A stretch of 64,000 nucleotides of DNA from Pseudolabrys sp. (GTDB taxonomy: Bacteria > Pseudomonadota > Alphaproteobacteria > Rhizobiales > Xanthobacteraceae): contig JALHRB010000001.1 of the NCBI GenBank assembly GCA_022841665.1, positions 198,984 to 262,983 of the forward strand. Reading direction: 5' to 3'. Position 1 is the stretch's first letter, and every line of letters begins with the position of its first letter. A program made the translations under genes and the position numbers. The notes under the pieces are model-generated. The model was given only the letters and a program-made list of their open reading frames with translations, did no database searches and was not told the DNA's origin. Below are positions 60,409 to 64,000 of the stretch, piece by piece.

Positions 60409-61209
60409 CTAAGCCGCCGCCTTTGCCAGCGCCCGGCGGGCGAGCACGCCGACCAGATGCGCGCGGTATTCGGCCGAGGCGTGGATGTCGGTGTTCATGC
60501 CGGTCGCGGGGATGGTCATGCCCTCGATCGACTTGGCGGCGAAACGCTTCTTGAGCGCCTCCTCGAACGACTTCACGCGGAACACGCCGTTGGAGCCCGC
60601 GCCGGTCACAGCCACGCGGATGTCCGGCCCGCGCTTGGACACGAACACGCCGACCAGCGCAAAGCCCGAGGCCGGATGCTTGAACTTCTCGTAGGCGCAT
60701 TTCTTGGCGATGGGGAACATCACTTTGACGATGATCTCGCCCTCCTCCAGCGCGGTGGAGAACATGCCGGTGAAGAAATCGTCGGCCGCGATGCGGCGCT
60801 TGTTGGTGACGATGGTGGCGCCCAGCCCGAGGCAGGCGGCCGGATAGTCGGCGTTGGGGTCGTTATTGGCGATGGAGCCGCCGATGGTGCCGCGATTGCG
60901 CACCTGCGGATCGCCGATCGAGCCCGGCACCATGGCGAGCCCCGGCATCGCCTCCTGCAACACTTTCGAGTTGGCGACGTCGGCGTGGCGCGTCATGGCC
61001 CCGATCACGACCGAGCGGCCTTTCAGCTCGACGCCGCTCATGCCTTCGACCAGCGAGAGATCGACCAGCGCCGGCGGGTTCGCCAGCCGCTGCTTCATCA
61101 CCGGCAGCAGCGAATGGCCGCCCGCCAGAAGCTTGGCTTCCGGATTGCGCGCCAGCAGGCCGGCCGCCTGGCGGACCGTCGTCGGCCGATGGAAGGTGAA
61201 ATTGTACAT
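60409..61209 (-). CDS. CoxM-like FAD-binding medium subunit of a molybdenum hydroxylase
   Basis: MYNFTFHRPTTVRQAAGLLARNPEAKLLAGGHSLLPVMKQRLANP; RNRGTIGGSIANNDPNADYPAA. Confidence 0.94.
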   Translation of the reverse strand: MYNFTFHRPTTVRQAAGLLARNPEAKLLAGGHSLLPVMKQRLANPPALVDLSLVEGMSGVELKGRSVVIGAMTRHADVANSKVLQEAMPGLAMVPGSIGDPQVRNRGTIGGSIANNDPNADYPAACLGLGATIVTNKRRIAADDFFTGMFSTALEEGEIIVKVMFPIAKKCAYEKFKHPASGFALVGVFVSKRGPDIRVAVTGAGSNGVFRVKSFEEALKKRFAAKSIEGMTIPATGMNTDIHASAEYRAHLVGVLARRALAKAAA

Positions 61210-61227
61210 TGTCGTCTCCTTTAAACC

Positions 61228-63585
<2,358 letters not shown>

Positions 63586-63618
63586 GGCGGTCTCCTCCCG
63601 TTCGACTTTTTATAAGGA

Positions 63619-64000
63619 TTATTCGGCGGCCTGACGCGACGCGCCGCCCGGCGCCATTGCCTTGGCTCCCGCTTTGATGGCTTTCACGATGTTATGGTAG
63701 CCGGTGCAGCGGCAGATATTGCCGTCGAGCTGCTCGCGGATGGTGTGGTCGTCGAGGTCGTTGCCGCGGCGGCGTACGATGTCGAGCGCGGCCATGATCA
63801 TGCCGGGCGTGCAGTAACCGCATTGCAGGCCGTGGTGCTCGCGGAAAGCCTCCTGCATCGGATGCAGCGGACCGTTCGCCTCCGCCAGGCCTTCGATGGT
63901 GGTGACCTTGGCGCCCTCGCACTGGAGCGCGAGTGTGGTGCAGGACTTGGCGGCAATGCCGTCGATGTGGATGACGCAGGCGCCGCACTGCGAGGTGTCG
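63619..64000 (-). CDS. CoxS-like 2Fe-2S small subunit, N-terminus beyond the window
   Basis: [50 protein letters not shown]. Confidence 0.95.
   Translation of the reverse strand, partial: DTSQCGACVIHIDGIAAKSCTTLALQCEGAKVTTIEGLAEANGPLHPMQEAFREHHGLQCGYCTPGMIMAALDIVRRRGNDLDDHTIREQLDGNICRCTGYHNIVKAIKAGAKAMAPGGASRQAAE

Overview
This 64 kb window looks like a high-GC alphaproteobacterial (Rhizobiales-type) chromosome segment with about 70 protein-coding genes and one tRNA-Leu(TAA). I saw no rRNA, CRISPR array, transposase, integrase or phage module. Recognisable loci are: otsBA (otsA truncated at the left edge); a sulfur-transport set (YeeE/YedE x2, DUF2892) beside a CsoR/CopA copper locus with two matching operator palindromes; the four-gene 'Anbu' cluster (circularly permuted ATP-grasp, alpha-E, transglutaminase, proteasome-like protease); groESL with CIRCE; and a form II CoxSLM-type molybdenum hydroxylase locus with CoxD, CoxE, XdhC and MobA-like genes (coxS truncated at the right edge). 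The points I rate highest are: (1) a secreted avidin-family protein close to rhizavidin but with two biotin-contact positions changed; (2) the Anbu cluster, with a palindromic repeat wedged between its first two genes; (3) several families of palindromic intergenic repeats, including two 105-bp copies whose internal hairpins differ in sequence but keep pairing; (4) one such repeat read in frame as the N-terminus of a DUF488 protein; (5) a back-to-back double hairpin with CTAGTGCC ends; (6) a copper operon carrying uncharacterised accessory proteins. All assignments come from reading the sequence and from family knowledge; no database search was run.
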